This document shows positions 34,875 to 43,558 of a DNA stretch of 64,000 bases, piece by piece. The number at the start of each line of letters is the position of its first letter. Within the stretch, counting starts at the first letter, position 1. A program made the translations under genes and the position numbers. The DNA comes from Maribacter sp. MMG018 (GTDB lineage Bacteria > Bacteroidota > Bacteroidia > Flavobacteriales > Flavobacteriaceae): positions 1 to 64,000 of the forward strand of contig NZ_JAGJEC010000004.1 of the NCBI RefSeq assembly GCF_018100785.1, in the 5' to 3' direction. The notes under the pieces were generated by a model. It was not told the DNA's origin. It saw only the letters and a program-made list of their open reading frames with translations, and searched no databases.

Positions 34875-37364
34875 ATGATTAAAAAATCACTATTTCAATT
34901 ACTAATTTTATTTTTTGTTCTCAACTACCAAACTTCTGAGGCACAAATATTTAAAAAGAAAAAAAGTAAAACAGAGAACACCTCTGAAAAACCGAGCAAA
35001 GGAAAAATACAACCTTACGACAAGGTCATTACCAAAGATGCTAAGACAGACAAAGGGCTCTTTGATGTGCATGTAGTAGAGGACAAACATTATTACGAAA
35101 TACCCGACTCTCTCTTTAACAGAGAAATGTTAATGGTGAGCCGCATTTCTAAAACGGCCTCTAAAATTGGTTTTGGCGGAGGCAAAATAAATACCCAGGT
35201 ACTACGCTGGGAAAAGAAAGACAAAAAGGTATTACTACGGGTCGTATCACACGACGTAGTAGCTGCAGATTCACTTCCCGTACACGAAGCTGTGGTAAAC
35301 TCTAATTTTGAGCCTGTTCTATATACCTTTGACATAAAAGCTTTCAAAAAAGATTCTTTAAACCCGGCTACGGTAATAGCGGTAGATGACATTTTTACCA
35401 AGGACACCAAAGCTCTTGGCCTACCGGAGTCTTACAGAAAAAGATATAAGGTTTCCCGTTTAGACGATAGTAGAAGTTTTATAGAAAGCTTAAAAAGTTA
35501 CCCCTTAAACCTAGAGGCCAGACATGTTAAGACTTATTTCGCCAGTGCACCGCCAAGCAATGGAAGTTTGGGTTCTATCTCTGTAGAAATAAACAATTCA
35601 ATGGTATTACTACCAAAAGAACCCATGAAAAGAAGGTATTTTGACCGTCGTGTCGGCTGGTTCGCCAGAGGACAGGTAGACTATGGCCTAGATGCCCAAG
35701 AAAGTAAGACAGTAACCTTTTTGGATCGATGGAGACTTGAGGTAAAAGACGAAGACTTGGAAAAATTTAAAAACGGGGAACTTGTAGAACCTAAAAAACA
35801 AATTGTATATTATATAGATAGGGCCACTCCAAAGCAATGGGTTCCTTACATTAAACAAGGTATCGAAGATTGGCAAGTTGCCTTTGAGGCCGCCGGTTTT
35901 AAAAATGCCATTATAGCAAAAGACCCCCCAACCCCTGAAGAAGATCCTGATTGGTCTCCCGAAGATGTAAGATACTCAGTAGTAAGATACCTAGCATCTC
36001 CTATTCCAAATGCGAACGGACCACACGTAAGCGACCCTCGAAGTGGTGAAATTTTAGAATCTGATATAAATTGGTACCACAATGTAATGACGCTACTCAG
36101 AAACTGGTACTTTGTACAGACCGCAGCCATAAACCCAGCCGCACGTAGTGTTGAGTTCGATGAAGAGGTAATGGGACGTTTAATACGATTTGTTTCTTCT
36201 CATGAAGTAGGCCACACACTAGGCCTTCCCCACAATATGGGAAGCAGTGTCGCCTACCCTGTAGATTCACTAAGGTCGGCTACTTTTACAAAAAAATACG
36301 GAACGGCACCATCTATAATGGATTATGCACGTTTTAACTATGTAGCTCAACCTGGAGACGAAGGTGTTGCCTTAATGCCAGGAATCGGGGTGTACGACAA
36401 ATATGCTATTAAATGGGGATACAGACCTATTTTAGACAAAGATGCCAAAGAAGAAAAACCTATTTTGGATAGCTGGATACTTGAACATGCGGGAGATCCC
36501 CTATATCGTTTTGGCCATCAACAAGTAGGAGATATCGTAGACCCCAGCTCACAAACCGAAGACCTTGGCGACGATGCGGTAAAAGCAAGTGAATATGGTA
36601 TTGCCAACTTAAAGCGTATTGTTCCCAATTTAATTGAATGGACAAAAGAAGACGGTAAAAATTACGATGACCTTGAAACCTTATACGGACAAGTAATTTC
36701 TCAGTTTAACAGGTACATGGGACACGTATCCAACAACATTGGAGGGGTCTATGAACACCACAAAACCTATGATCAAGAAGGAGACGTTTACACTCATGTA
36801 CCTGAAGACCACCAGACCAATTGCATGGCATTCTTACAAGAACAATTGTTCAAGACCCCAGAATGGCTATTAGATCCAGAAATATTCGGAAAAACTCAAT
36901 ATTCAGGATTCGTAGAGCGCATACGAGGCATACAGGTTCGTACATTGAACAATATTCTTAGTCTAGGTAAAATGGCTCGTCTAATCGAAAATGAAGCTTT
37001 AAACGGTAAAGAAGCCTATAGCTTAATAGAAATGATGGACGATTTGAGAAAAGGCATCTGGTCCGAGCTTTCTTCAGGTAAAAAAATAGACACCTATAGG
37101 AGAAACCTCCAAAAGGCACATATAGACCGCTTGGCCTATTTAATGACAGCTGAAAATCAGTCTAAAAAACCTGACTTTGGTGGATATCAAAAATCTACAG
37201 CTGTAAACACAAGTCAGTCAGATATTAGATCTATCGCTAGGGCCGAACTGAACATCATTAAAAGAAATGTAAGAAATGCCATAGGCAGAACCTCTGATCG
37301 TATGAGCAAATATCATTTACAAGATGTTGAAGAGAGAATAGATATGATTTTAGAGCCAAAATAA
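34875..37364 (+). CDS. secreted zinc metalloprotease (DUF5117/DUF4953 type)
   Basis: 829 residues. Signal peptide about 1-23 (NYQTSEAQ), a Lys-rich linker, a long N-terminal domain, then a metzincin-like core: SHEVGHTLGLPHN with His443, Glu444, His447 and His453 as the zinc site and catalytic base, followed by a Met-turn SIMDYARFNYV. The N-terminal ITKDAKTDKGLFDVHVVEDKHYYEIPDSLFNREML is typical of this large Bacteroidetes family. It should be an active endopeptidase in the periplasm or outside; the substrate is unknown. Single gene with a strong terminator after it. Confidence 0.92.
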   Translation: MIKKSLFQLLILFFVLNYQTSEAQIFKKKKSKTENTSEKPSKGKIQPYDKVITKDAKTDKGLFDVHVVEDKHYYEIPDSLFNREMLMVSRISKTASKIGFGGGKINTQVLRWEKKDKKVLLRVVSHDVVAADSLPVHEAVVNSNFEPVLYTFDIKAFKKDSLNPATVIAVDDIFTKDTKALGLPESYRKRYKVSRLDDSRSFIESLKSYPLNLEARHVKTYFASAPPSNGSLGSISVEINNSMVLLPKEPMKRRYFDRRVGWFARGQVDYGLDAQESKTVTFLDRWRLEVKDEDLEKFKNGELVEPKKQIVYYIDRATPKQWVPYIKQGIEDWQVAFEAAGFKNAIIAKDPPTPEEDPDWSPEDVRYSVVRYLASPIPNANGPHVSDPRSGEILESDINWYHNVMTLLRNWYFVQTAAINPAARSVEFDEEVMGRLIRFVSSHEVGHTLGLPHNMGSSVAYPVDSLRSATFTKKYGTAPSIMDYARFNYVAQPGDEGVALMPGIGVYDKYAIKWGYRPILDKDAKEEKPILDSWILEHAGDPLYRFGHQQVGDIVDPSSQTEDLGDDAVKASEYGIANLKRIVPNLIEWTKEDGKNYDDLETLYGQVISQFNRYMGHVSNNIGGVYEHHKTYDQEGDVYTHVPEDHQTNCMAFLQEQLFKTPEWLLDPEIFGKTQYSGFVERIRGIQVRTLNNILSLGKMARLIENEALNGKEAYSLIEMMDDLRKGIWSELSSGKKIDTYRRNLQKAHIDRLAYLMTAENQSKKPDFGGYQKSTAVNTSQSDIRSIARAELNIIKRNVRNAIGRTSDRMSKYHLQDVEERIDMILEPK

Positions 37365-37451
37365 AGCTCTATATGTATCGAGTAGCTATAAAAACAGCCT
37401 AAAGGCAAATACCTAAAATCTGTTCACCACATTTTAAGGCATTTTGCCATC

Positions 37452-37486
37452 AAAAAAAGCCCATTTTACAACAATGGGCTTTTTTT
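37452..37486 (+). terminator. terminator of the metalloprotease gene
   Basis: Stem AAAAAAAGCCCATT / AATGGGCTTTTTTT with a TTACAAC-type loop, followed by T run. Confidence 0.9.
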
Positions 37487-37534
37487 ATATAATATCTTTT
37501 CATAGTTTAGAATCAACAAAAACCCCCAACAACC

Positions 37535-37714
37535 ATGAACAACAAAATAAAAAGTCTTATTTACCTAGGCTGCTTTATGTTAGCAGCGGTTACTTATCAT
37601 TTAGAGACCGGAGCTTCCAATAACGAAGAACCTAAAAAGAATAAAGAAGTAGCTCAGGCAGACATTGTAATACAACCTTTTACAGAGCATTTAACTGCCG
37701 AAGAGGTACAATAA
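37535..37714 (+). CDS. 59-residue secreted or membrane-anchored peptide
   Basis: ATG 37535 to TAA 37714. Residues 1-20 form a signal or anchor (KIKSLIYLGCFMLAAVTYHL), followed by a charged, polar tail (SNNEEPKKNKEVAQADIVIQ) that ends AEEVQ. It stands between two terminators (37452 and 37733), and an A-rich sequence plus ATG of normal type precede it, so it is a separate small transcription unit. I recognise no family. An internal Cys13 is not in a lipobox. Confidence 0.65.
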   Translation: MNNKIKSLIYLGCFMLAAVTYHLETGASNNEEPKKNKEVAQADIVIQPFTEHLTAEEVQ

Positions 37715-37732
37715 AAACCTTTACACAAGTCT

Positions 37733-37770
37733 AAAAAAAAAGCATGGCCCATCGCCATGCTTTTTCTTTT
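37733..37770 (+). terminator. terminator of the small-peptide gene
   Basis: Stem AAAAAGCATGGC / GCCATGCTTTTT, loop CCATC, then T-rich tail; 19 bases past the stop codon. Confidence 0.9.
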
Positions 37771-37875
37771 TGACCATATTTACCAAACAGTTAAAATACT
37801 ATTAAAAGAATACCCTTATTTAAACCTTTCCCCAAAGAGACCGTCCTACTTACGAAACCCATAAAAATTATAACG

Positions 37876-38316
37876 ATGAAAAAATTAATAATGATCGCCG
37901 TTCTATTAACAGGTATGACGGCAATGGCACAACGACACGATATGAAAGAAGGTAGAAAATCAGCAAAAGATCTAACCGCTGAACAGATAGCTACCCTTCA
38001 GACAAAAAGAATGACCTTGGCGCTGGACCTTACCGATGCACAACAAGCAAAAATGAAAACATTGTTGACTAAAGATGCAGAAGAAAGAAAAGCAAAAATG
38101 GAAGAACTCAAGGCTAAAAGAAAAAATGATGAAAAATTGACCGCAGAGGAAAAGTATGCCATGCAAAACGAGCGCCTTGACAAGCAGATTGCACATAAAA
38201 AAGCTATAAAATCTATCTTATCCGACGAGCAATATGCCAAATGGGAAAAAATGCAGAAAAGGAGAGGAATGGACAAAAAAGAAAAAAAGAAACGAGGTAG
38301 AGAAGCTAGAAAATAA
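37876..38316 (+). CDS. secreted Lys/Glu-rich helical protein (DUF4890/Spy-like)
   Basis: 146 residues. Signal peptide about 1-18 (GMTAMAQ). The mature part is almost wholly helical and very rich in Lys, Glu and Ala: DLTAEQIATLQTKRMTLALDLTDAQQAKMKTLL, then EERKAKMEELKAKRK and a basic C-terminus (KKEKKKRGREARK). The 'LTxxQ' pair of hairpin helices resembles Spy/CpxP-type periplasmic chaperones and the Bacteroidetes DUF4890 family. The basic tail could bind lipopolysaccharide or nucleic acid nonspecifically. Single gene, terminator at 38341. Function unproven. Confidence 0.8.
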   Translation: MKKLIMIAVLLTGMTAMAQRHDMKEGRKSAKDLTAEQIATLQTKRMTLALDLTDAQQAKMKTLLTKDAEERKAKMEELKAKRKNDEKLTAEEKYAMQNERLDKQIAHKKAIKSILSDEQYAKWEKMQKRRGMDKKEKKKRGREARK

Positions 38317-38340
38317 GGTTAATTGTTTAGTGATTGTTTG

Positions 38341-38377
38341 AAAAAGGCCCTGCAACAAAAATGCAGGGCCTTTTTTT
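38341..38377 (+). terminator. terminator after the DUF4890-like gene
   Basis: Stem AAAAAGGCCCTGCA / TGCAGGGCCTTTTT around an A-rich loop, then T run. Confidence 0.92.
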
Positions 38378-38465
38378 AGTTAAAAAAATGTTCTTTAAGA
38401 CGATGCCTCACATCATATGACCGTGTAAGAAACGAATATAAAACACCCCAAAAGCATTGGTATTT

Positions 38466-39746
38466 TTACAAGTCCAATTCCTCAACGGCCGCAATCGTCT
38501 TATCTAGATCCTGATACGATAGTGCATCGTTCAAAAAATAACTTTCAAAAGCAGAAGGGGGAAGATATATCCCTTTGTCCAACATTCCATGAAAGTATTT
38601 TTTAAAGGTTTCATTGTTTCCTTTTGCAGATGAAGCAAAGTCTACGACAGGCTCATCGGTAAAGTGAACAGAAATCATACTTCCGAAACGGTTGATCTGG
38701 TAGGGCACATTCTTATTATTTAAAGCTTGCGACAGACCATCGTGTAAATATTCCGTTTTTTTCTGAAGGCTATCAAATACTTCGGGCTTATTGTTCAACT
38801 CGGTCAACATGGCCAAACCTGCACTCATCGCCAAAGGGTTTCCACTTAAGGTACCCGCTTGGTATACGGGCCCGTCGGGAGCCAGATGATTCATAATATC
38901 CTCTTTGGCGGCAAAGGCCCCTACAGGTAACCCACCTCCAATTACTTTACCAAAGGTTACAATGTCGGCATCGATTCCCAAAGCTTCTTGCGCTCCTCCT
39001 TTACCCAATCTAAAACCGGTCATGACCTCGTCAAAAATGAGTAGAATATCGTTTTTGGTACAAAGCTCCCTTAATCCGTGCATAAACTCATCGGTAGGTA
39101 CGATACAACCCATATTACCGGCTATCGGCTCTATGATCACAGCCGCAATCTCACCTGCATTCGCCGATACCAACTTGGCTACACTCTCTAAGTTATTATA
39201 ATCCGCCAACAAGGTATCTTTTGCAGTACCCTGGGTAACTCCAGGACTATTGGGACTTCCAAAAGTAACTGCCCCACTACCTGCCTGTATCAAAAAAGAA
39301 TCTGAATGGCCATGGTAACAACCTGCAAATTTTATGATCTTATCTTTTCCCGTATAACCCCTAGCCAATCTAACGGCACTCATACAAGCCTCTGTACCAC
39401 TATTTACAAAACGGATCTTGTCTATATTAGGCACCATAGAAACTGCCAACCTCGCCAAATCGGTCTCAATTTCGGTCGGCATACCAAAAGAGGTTCCTTT
39501 CTGTGCTTTTTCTATGATGGCAGAAATTACAGGTTCATAAGCATGCCCCAGGATCAATGGCCCCCATGAAGCAATATAATCTATTAGCTTATTACCGTCT
39601 TCATCATACAAATAGGCGCCTTTGGCCTCTTTTACAAAAATCGGATCACCACCTACCGCTTTAAAAGCTCTAACAGGTGAATTTACCCCACCGGGCAAAT
39701 ACTTTTTTGCGTCTGCGAACAACGCACTACTTCTCTTATAAATCAT
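38466..39746 (-). CDS. hemL: glutamate-1-semialdehyde 2,1-aminomutase
   Basis: 426 residues. PLP enzyme that turns glutamate-1-semialdehyde into 5-aminolevulinate in the C5 haem pathway. Marks: [31 protein letters not shown] (PLP-binding Asp239) and the Schiff-base Lys267 in [13 protein letters not shown]. Typical length and complete active site. It is the last gene of a four-gene minus-strand operon (HExxH protein, PLP lyase-like enzyme, glucosaminidase, hemL), 7 bases after the glucosaminidase gene. Cytoplasmic. The neighbours have no known link to haem, so the operon probably reflects shared expression only. Confidence 0.97.
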   Translation of the reverse strand: MIYKRSSALFADAKKYLPGGVNSPVRAFKAVGGDPIFVKEAKGAYLYDEDGNKLIDYIASWGPLILGHAYEPVISAIIEKAQKGTSFGMPTEIETDLARLAVSMVPNIDKIRFVNSGTEACMSAVRLARGYTGKDKIIKFAGCYHGHSDSFLIQAGSGAVTFGSPNSPGVTQGTAKDTLLADYNNLESVAKLVSANAGEIAAVIIEPIAGNMGCIVPTDEFMHGLRELCTKNDILLIFDEVMTGFRLGKGGAQEALGIDADIVTFGKVIGGGLPVGAFAAKEDIMNHLAPDGPVYQAGTLSGNPLAMSAGLAMLTELNNKPEVFDSLQKKTEYLHDGLSQALNNKNVPYQINRFGSMISVHFTDEPVVDFASSAKGNNETFKKYFHGMLDKGIYLPPSAFESYFLNDALSYQDLDKTIAAVEELDL

Positions 39747-39753
39747 CTACTTA

Positions 39754-40602
39754 TTAGTTTACGGAGGTGGTCTTCACCAATAGCTTTTGACCAACGGAAA
39801 GTCCGGAATCCCTTAAATTGTTCATACGCATAAGTTCATCTACCGACACATAATAACGTTTAGACAAAGAATAAAGGGTATCTCCTTTTTTAACTATATG
39901 AACGGCATGGGCTTCCGTATTTTTACTTGGACTTTTTTGATAAGCAATTTTAGCGCCCCCCTTATCATATTTGTACAACTGATATTTTTCTATCAGATAA
40001 ATCAATTTTTGAGGATATTTCTTATCGGTCGCATAACCTGCTTTTCGCAAGCCATGGGCCCATTTTTTATAATCGGTCACCCTATAATCGAACAAAAAGG
40101 CATACCTACTTCTAGTTGTTAAAAACAGACTATGATCCCTAAAAGAATACATAGGATGATTATATTTTCTGAAACATTCCCCTTTGGCATCATCATCATG
40201 AAAGTCATAATCGCCCTCCCATCCGGTATGGCATTTGATACCAAAATGGTTATTGGTCTTCAGGGCCAACTCCCCTTTTCCGTATCCGCTCTCCAATAAA
40301 CCTTGGGCCAAGGTAATACTCGCAGGTATCCCATAGGTCTCCATTTCTAACTGGGCTATTTCAGAAAAAGTATCTATGTACTCCGAAACAGTTTCTATCT
40401 TAAAACGCACAAACTTACCCGAATCCTCTGGAAGTGAAGTATCTACATTGTTTTTATCACTTATTTTATGGTGACCGGATCTTGACTTACTGCGTTCGGA
40501 AAGCACATTTTTGGTACGAAGATTATCGGAATAGGCTTTTTTGGATTTACACCCTACTGCCAGCACCGTTAATACCAATAGTGTTAAAAGTTTATTTTTC
40601 AT
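39754..40602 (-). CDS. glucosaminidase-LysM peptidoglycan hydrolase, lipoprotein
   Basis: 282 residues. Lipid cysteine at Cys18 (VLAVGC). A glucosaminidase domain (about 75-215) carries the catalytic Glu of the FlgJ/AcmA type in ITLAQGLLESGYGKGELA, followed by NNHFGIKCH and the YRKYNHPMYSF-like segment (here FRKYNHPMYSFRDHS). A LysM repeat for cell-wall binding closes the protein (about 233-278; VKKGDTLYSLSKRY to GLSVGQKLLVK). It hydrolyses GlcNAc bonds in peptidoglycan for growth or division. Its ATG overlaps the stop codon of the upstream PLP gene by 4 bases (ATGA), so translation is coupled. Confidence 0.94.
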   Translation of the reverse strand: MKNKLLTLLVLTVLAVGCKSKKAYSDNLRTKNVLSERSKSRSGHHKISDKNNVDTSLPEDSGKFVRFKIETVSEYIDTFSEIAQLEMETYGIPASITLAQGLLESGYGKGELALKTNNHFGIKCHTGWEGDYDFHDDDAKGECFRKYNHPMYSFRDHSLFLTTRSRYAFLFDYRVTDYKKWAHGLRKAGYATDKKYPQKLIYLIEKYQLYKYDKGGAKIAYQKSPSKNTEAHAVHIVKKGDTLYSLSKRYYVSVDELMRMNNLRDSGLSVGQKLLVKTTSVN

Positions 40603-41504
40603 ATATCCAACAAAGGTAATTTTTTCTTTTGCAATACAGAATTCATGCCAATAACTCCCTGTAAGCCACCCGTATGTATCGCTAAAATTTTTGTTCTCGG
40701 AACAAAATTATCATTCTTAATCATATCCAACAACCCATACATCATTTTTCCTGTATAAACGGGATCTAGCGGAATTTCTGTTTCTTTTTTAAAGGTATTT
40801 ATAAAGGTGACCAATTTTTCATCGACCTTGCCGTATCCTCCAAAATGATATTCGTGTATCAAATCCCAATTCGCCCTTTGCGTCATTTTTTCTATTTCGG
40901 CACGAAGAAAATCTCCCTTTAATGCCGAAAAGCCCAGTACCTTCTGCCCATGTGTTAAAGAGTTGCTTAATCCGGATATAGTTCCCCCAGTGCCCACACA
41001 AACAGTTACAAAATCAAATTCCTCGTCTCCTTGCTTTAAAATTTCCTCACAGCCCTGTATCGCCAATGGGTTGGTACCCCCTTCGGGCACTAAATAAAAT
41101 TCACCGAATTCTTCCCTTAATCCCTTCAAGAGTTCCCTATCTGATTTATTACGATAGAGCTCCCTGCTTATAAATTTAAACCGCATATTGTTTTCAGCGG
41201 CAAATTTCAAAGTAGGGTTCTTATGCCACTTTTGCTTCAGCTCTTCTCCCCGGATTACACCGATAGCCTTTAGGCCGTTGTTCTTGGCCGCTACCGATGC
41301 TGCCGAAATATGGTTGGAATATGCACCCCCAAAGGTCAACAAGGTATCATGGCCTTGAGCTATCGCTTCCTTTAAATTATACTTTAATTTTCGGTATTTG
41401 TTTCCAGAAATGTGAGGGTGCAACAAATCTTCCCTTTTAACAGCAAGGGTTATCTGCTTTTCCTTTAAAAGGGAAAGGTCTAGGAATTGATTATCACTTT
41501 GCAA
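40599..41504 (-). CDS. PLP enzyme of the ACC deaminase / D-cysteine desulfhydrase family
   Basis: 301 residues. HISGNKYRKLKYNL holds the PLP lysine (probably Lys36), GGAYSNHISAAS (about 59-70) contacts substrate, and VCVGTGGTISGL (about 174-185) is the phosphate loop, all features of the tryptophan-synthase-beta fold group that includes ACC deaminase and D-cysteine desulfhydrase. It is shorter than ACC deaminases (about 340), so D-cysteine or D-serine type lyase activity is more likely. Cytoplasmic. Overlaps the glucosaminidase gene by 4 bases and lies 6 bases after the HExxH gene. Confidence 0.88.
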   Translation of the reverse strand: MQSDNQFLDLSLLKEKQITLAVKREDLLHPHISGNKYRKLKYNLKEAIAQGHDTLLTFGGAYSNHISAASVAAKNNGLKAIGVIRGEELKQKWHKNPTLKFAAENNMRFKFISRELYRNKSDRELLKGLREEFGEFYLVPEGGTNPLAIQGCEEILKQGDEEFDFVTVCVGTGGTISGLSNSLTHGQKVLGFSALKGDFLRAEIEKMTQRANWDLIHEYHFGGYGKVDEKLVTFINTFKKETEIPLDPVYTGKMMYGLLDMIKNDNFVPRTKILAIHTGGLQGVIGMNSVLQKKKLPLLDI

Positions 41505-41510
41505 ACAGAT

Positions 41511-41852
41511 CTATTTACTACTGCAAAAGTATTTAATAAAGCTAAAAGGCCTGCGATAATCCAAATAATCCTCAAAATGTTCATTTGCATAAGCCTCTTG
41601 CTCAAAACTTAGGTTCTGATAGGCCTTATATGTATCTAAGTACCAAATAGACCTTATTAACCACTCTGTCAGATATAGTATGTAAAATGGCACAATGAGA
41701 AGTTCTTGCTGCTGTCTTAAATGAATTTTTTCATGGTTAATGAGTTCCTTATCGAACTTAAGGGTATGATTTTTTATAAAAATGAAAGGCCAAAGGGACA
41801 ACCCTACATAGTTTTTATAAAAAAAATGTTTGAACACCAATATCATAGACAA
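41511..41852 (-). CDS. 113-residue membrane-associated HExxH protein
   Basis: 113 residues. It has two hydrophobic segments (about 15-27 and 51-70) and the zinc-protease motif NHEKIHLRQQQE with His40, Glu41 and His44; a downstream SFEQEAYANE could supply the third ligand (Glu86). This arrangement, HExxH then a hydrophobic hairpin then ExxAY, resembles a minimal M56/M48-type metalloprotease core. No other domain. First gene of the four-gene operon. Whether it is an active protease or only a zinc-binding remnant is open; the family is, as far as I recall, common in flavobacteria and unnamed. Confidence 0.75.
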   Translation of the reverse strand: MSMILVFKHFFYKNYVGLSLWPFIFIKNHTLKFDKELINHEKIHLRQQQELLIVPFYILYLTEWLIRSIWYLDTYKAYQNLSFEQEAYANEHFEDYLDYRRPFSFIKYFCSSK

Positions 41853-41870
41853 CTCTATTCTAGTCTTCTA

Positions 41871-41878
41871 CAAAGATA
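41871..41878 (-). promoter_or_regulatory. -7 box TATCTTTG of the hemL operon
   Basis: On the minus strand TATCTTTG fully matches TAnnTTTG and lies 18 bases upstream of the HExxH gene start. No clear TTG is seen at -33. Confidence 0.5.
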
Positions 41879-42066
41879 AATGTTAAAAACACCTATTAAA
41901 AAGATACTGGATTTTATTGCCAACAAAACCGACCAACGTCTCAAATATGTCAAAATACCGTTAAACATTGGTCTAAAAAAGGATGTTTTATTGGGTTATC
42001 AACATAAAAAAGTAATTTTAAGTATTATAAATCTCAATTGAAACATACAGAACCCATATTATTAGA

Positions 42067-42225
42067 ATGAAAAATATACTCCCTATTGAAGAAGGAGATT
42101 TTTACTGGTCAGAGGATGGATACCGGGTTTTCACAGAACAGTACCATCTAAAAAGAGGATACTGTTGCGAAAGTGGTTGCAAACATTGCCCCTATGGCTA
42201 CGACCCAAAGACCAACAGCCAATAA
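42067..42225 (+). CDS. DUF5522-family protein, 52 residues
   Basis: ATG 42067 to TAA 42225. The short sequence carries LPIEEGDFYWSEDGYRVFTE, then YHLKRGYCCESGCKHCPYG, with four cysteines in a CC-x3-C-x2-C array that could bind zinc or an iron-sulfur cluster. This is the pattern of the DUF5522 family, found as tiny proteins in Bacteroidetes and other bacteria. Single gene, no operon partner. Function unknown; the cysteine array is the only functional clue. Missed by minimum-length gene calls. Confidence 0.9.
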   Translation: MKNILPIEEGDFYWSEDGYRVFTEQYHLKRGYCCESGCKHCPYGYDPKTNSQ

Positions 42226-42294
42226 CAAAGGGATTCGGCATGATTTTTGAGGCTTTTTAACTGGAGAAAAATTCTTTAACGTAAAAATAGTATT

Positions 42295-42870
42295 ATGAAA
42301 AACTTTAAATTTCTGGTCCTGCCAATGCTAGCCGTTTTTATGCTCGGCTCCTGTTCTTCTATACAGGTTCTTTCCGATTATGACCAACAAACTGACTTTA
42401 ACGGGTATAAATCTTACGCGTTCTATAAAACTGGAATAGACAAAGCGCAAATTTCGGATTTGGATAAAAAGCGTATTCTTAGGGCCATAGAGGCCGAAAT
42501 GCAGTCTAGGGGATTTGTAAAGTCGGAGAACCCTGATTTATTGGTCAGCATTTTTACAAAGGAACAGGAAAGAGTTGATATCTACAATAACAATTTTGGC
42601 TGGGGCGGCGCCTGGGGCTGGGGTTATAATCCATATGCCTGGGGTCCTGGTTGGGGCTGGGGCTGGGGAGGCAACAGCGTAAGCACCCGTACTCAAGGAT
42701 CGCTTTATATAGATCTTATTGACACCAAGAGCAAAGAACTGGTATGGCAAGGAAAAGGCGAAGGCACCTTGGCCAACACCAATAATATAGAAAAGAAAGA
42801 ACAACGCATTAAAGAATTTGTTTCTCAAATATTGGAACAATATCCGCCCAATGCAGTGGCCTTAAAATAA
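42295..42870 (+). CDS. DUF4136 lipoprotein with a Gly/Trp-rich insert
   Basis: 191 residues. Lipid cysteine at Cys20 (FMLGSC) followed by SSIQVLSDYDQQTDFNGYKSYAFYKTG, the standard DUF4136 opening, and a C-terminal helix KEQRIKEFVSQILEQYPP. Between residues about 99 and 126 there is an unusual run of Gly, Trp, Tyr and Pro (GWGGAWGWGYNPYAWGPG and more), encoded by ggctggggc-like repeats. DUF4136 proteins are outer-membrane or periplasmic lipoproteins of unknown function. The Gly/Trp tract suggests a flexible loop that contacts glycans or membrane. Terminator follows. Confidence 0.88.
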   Translation: MKNFKFLVLPMLAVFMLGSCSSIQVLSDYDQQTDFNGYKSYAFYKTGIDKAQISDLDKKRILRAIEAEMQSRGFVKSENPDLLVSIFTKEQERVDIYNNNFGWGGAWGWGYNPYAWGPGWGWGWGGNSVSTRTQGSLYIDLIDTKSKELVWQGKGEGTLANTNNIEKKEQRIKEFVSQILEQYPPNAVALK

Positions 42871-42892
42871 GGGCATATCCATTATAATACCG

Positions 42893-42929
42893 AAATCCGT
42901 TTGATCATACGACCAAACGGATTTTTTTT
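42893..42929. terminator. terminator between DUF4136 and the Lrp gene
   Basis: Stem AAATCCGTTTG (42893-42903) and CAAACGGATTT (42914-42924), followed by T run on the plus strand. The Lrp gene on the minus strand stops inside its right edge. Confidence 0.88.
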
Positions 42930-43392
42930 ATAATAACGGAAAATGTTGACTCTTCTTAGCCTCATTTAACACAAAAGCACTCTTTACCGCCCCAATATTG
43001 GGCAATGAAGCAATTCTTGTTTTGGCAAAATGGTAATACGCATCAAGGTTCTTCACGGTTACCTTTAATAGAAAATCAAACTCACCACCTACCACATAAC
43101 ATTCGGTTACCTCATTGAACTTAGAGACATCTTCTAAAAATTCGTCCATTAAACTTCCTTTCTGGGCATCTAAAGAAACAAAACTGAAAACAGTTATACT
43201 CCGCTCTATTTTTGCCGTATCAAGTACCGCCTTATAACCCTTTATAAACCCTTCTTTCTCTAATCTTTTAATACGCTCATATACCGGGGTCTTTGTTAAC
43301 CCCAACTGCCCTGCAATAGATTTTGCGCCCGATTTCGCATCTTCTTCCAGTATTTTTAAAATCTGCCGGTCAATATCATCCAAAGTGTACAT
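42928..43392 (-). CDS. Lrp/AsnC-family transcriptional regulator
   Basis: 154 residues from ATG 43392; an upstream in-frame extension of nine residues exists but the start at MYTLDDIDRQILKILEED is the family norm. Winged helix-turn-helix at about 5-60 (SIAGQLGLTKTPVYERIKRLEKEG), then the RAM effector domain (about 70-150; TVFSFVSLDAQKG, ECYVVGGEFDFLLKV). It senses an amino acid. It is divergent from the aromatic amino acid hydroxylase gene, 166 bases away, which suggests it controls aromatic amino acid breakdown, as PhhR/AsnC-like regulators do elsewhere; direct evidence is absent. Confidence 0.93.
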   Translation of the reverse strand: MYTLDDIDRQILKILEEDAKSGAKSIAGQLGLTKTPVYERIKRLEKEGFIKGYKAVLDTAKIERSITVFSFVSLDAQKGSLMDEFLEDVSKFNEVTECYVVGGEFDFLLKVTVKNLDAYYHFAKTRIASLPNIGAVKSAFVLNEAKKSQHFPLL

Positions 43393-43558
43393 ACAATCTT
43401 TTCCTTTTAACTGCAGCAAAATTATATCAAAAAAGACTTATTCACTAACAATAACTCAAAAATCAGTAAAAAATACTGTTAACATATCATTATTAAAGCT
43501 TTTAAACTAAAAATATTATATTTAAGTATAAGTTTTTAATTCTAAATGAATTGACATT

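Noticed and set aside
41880-42041. 53-residue open frame on the plus strand
   Set aside because: It starts within two bases of the -7 box of the opposite operon, has no promoter or family pattern, and its codon use looks random.
43295-43301. GTTAACC inside the Lrp gene, plus strand
   Set aside because: It lies antisense inside coding DNA and no CATwAAA follows at 15-16 bases, so it is a chance half-site.
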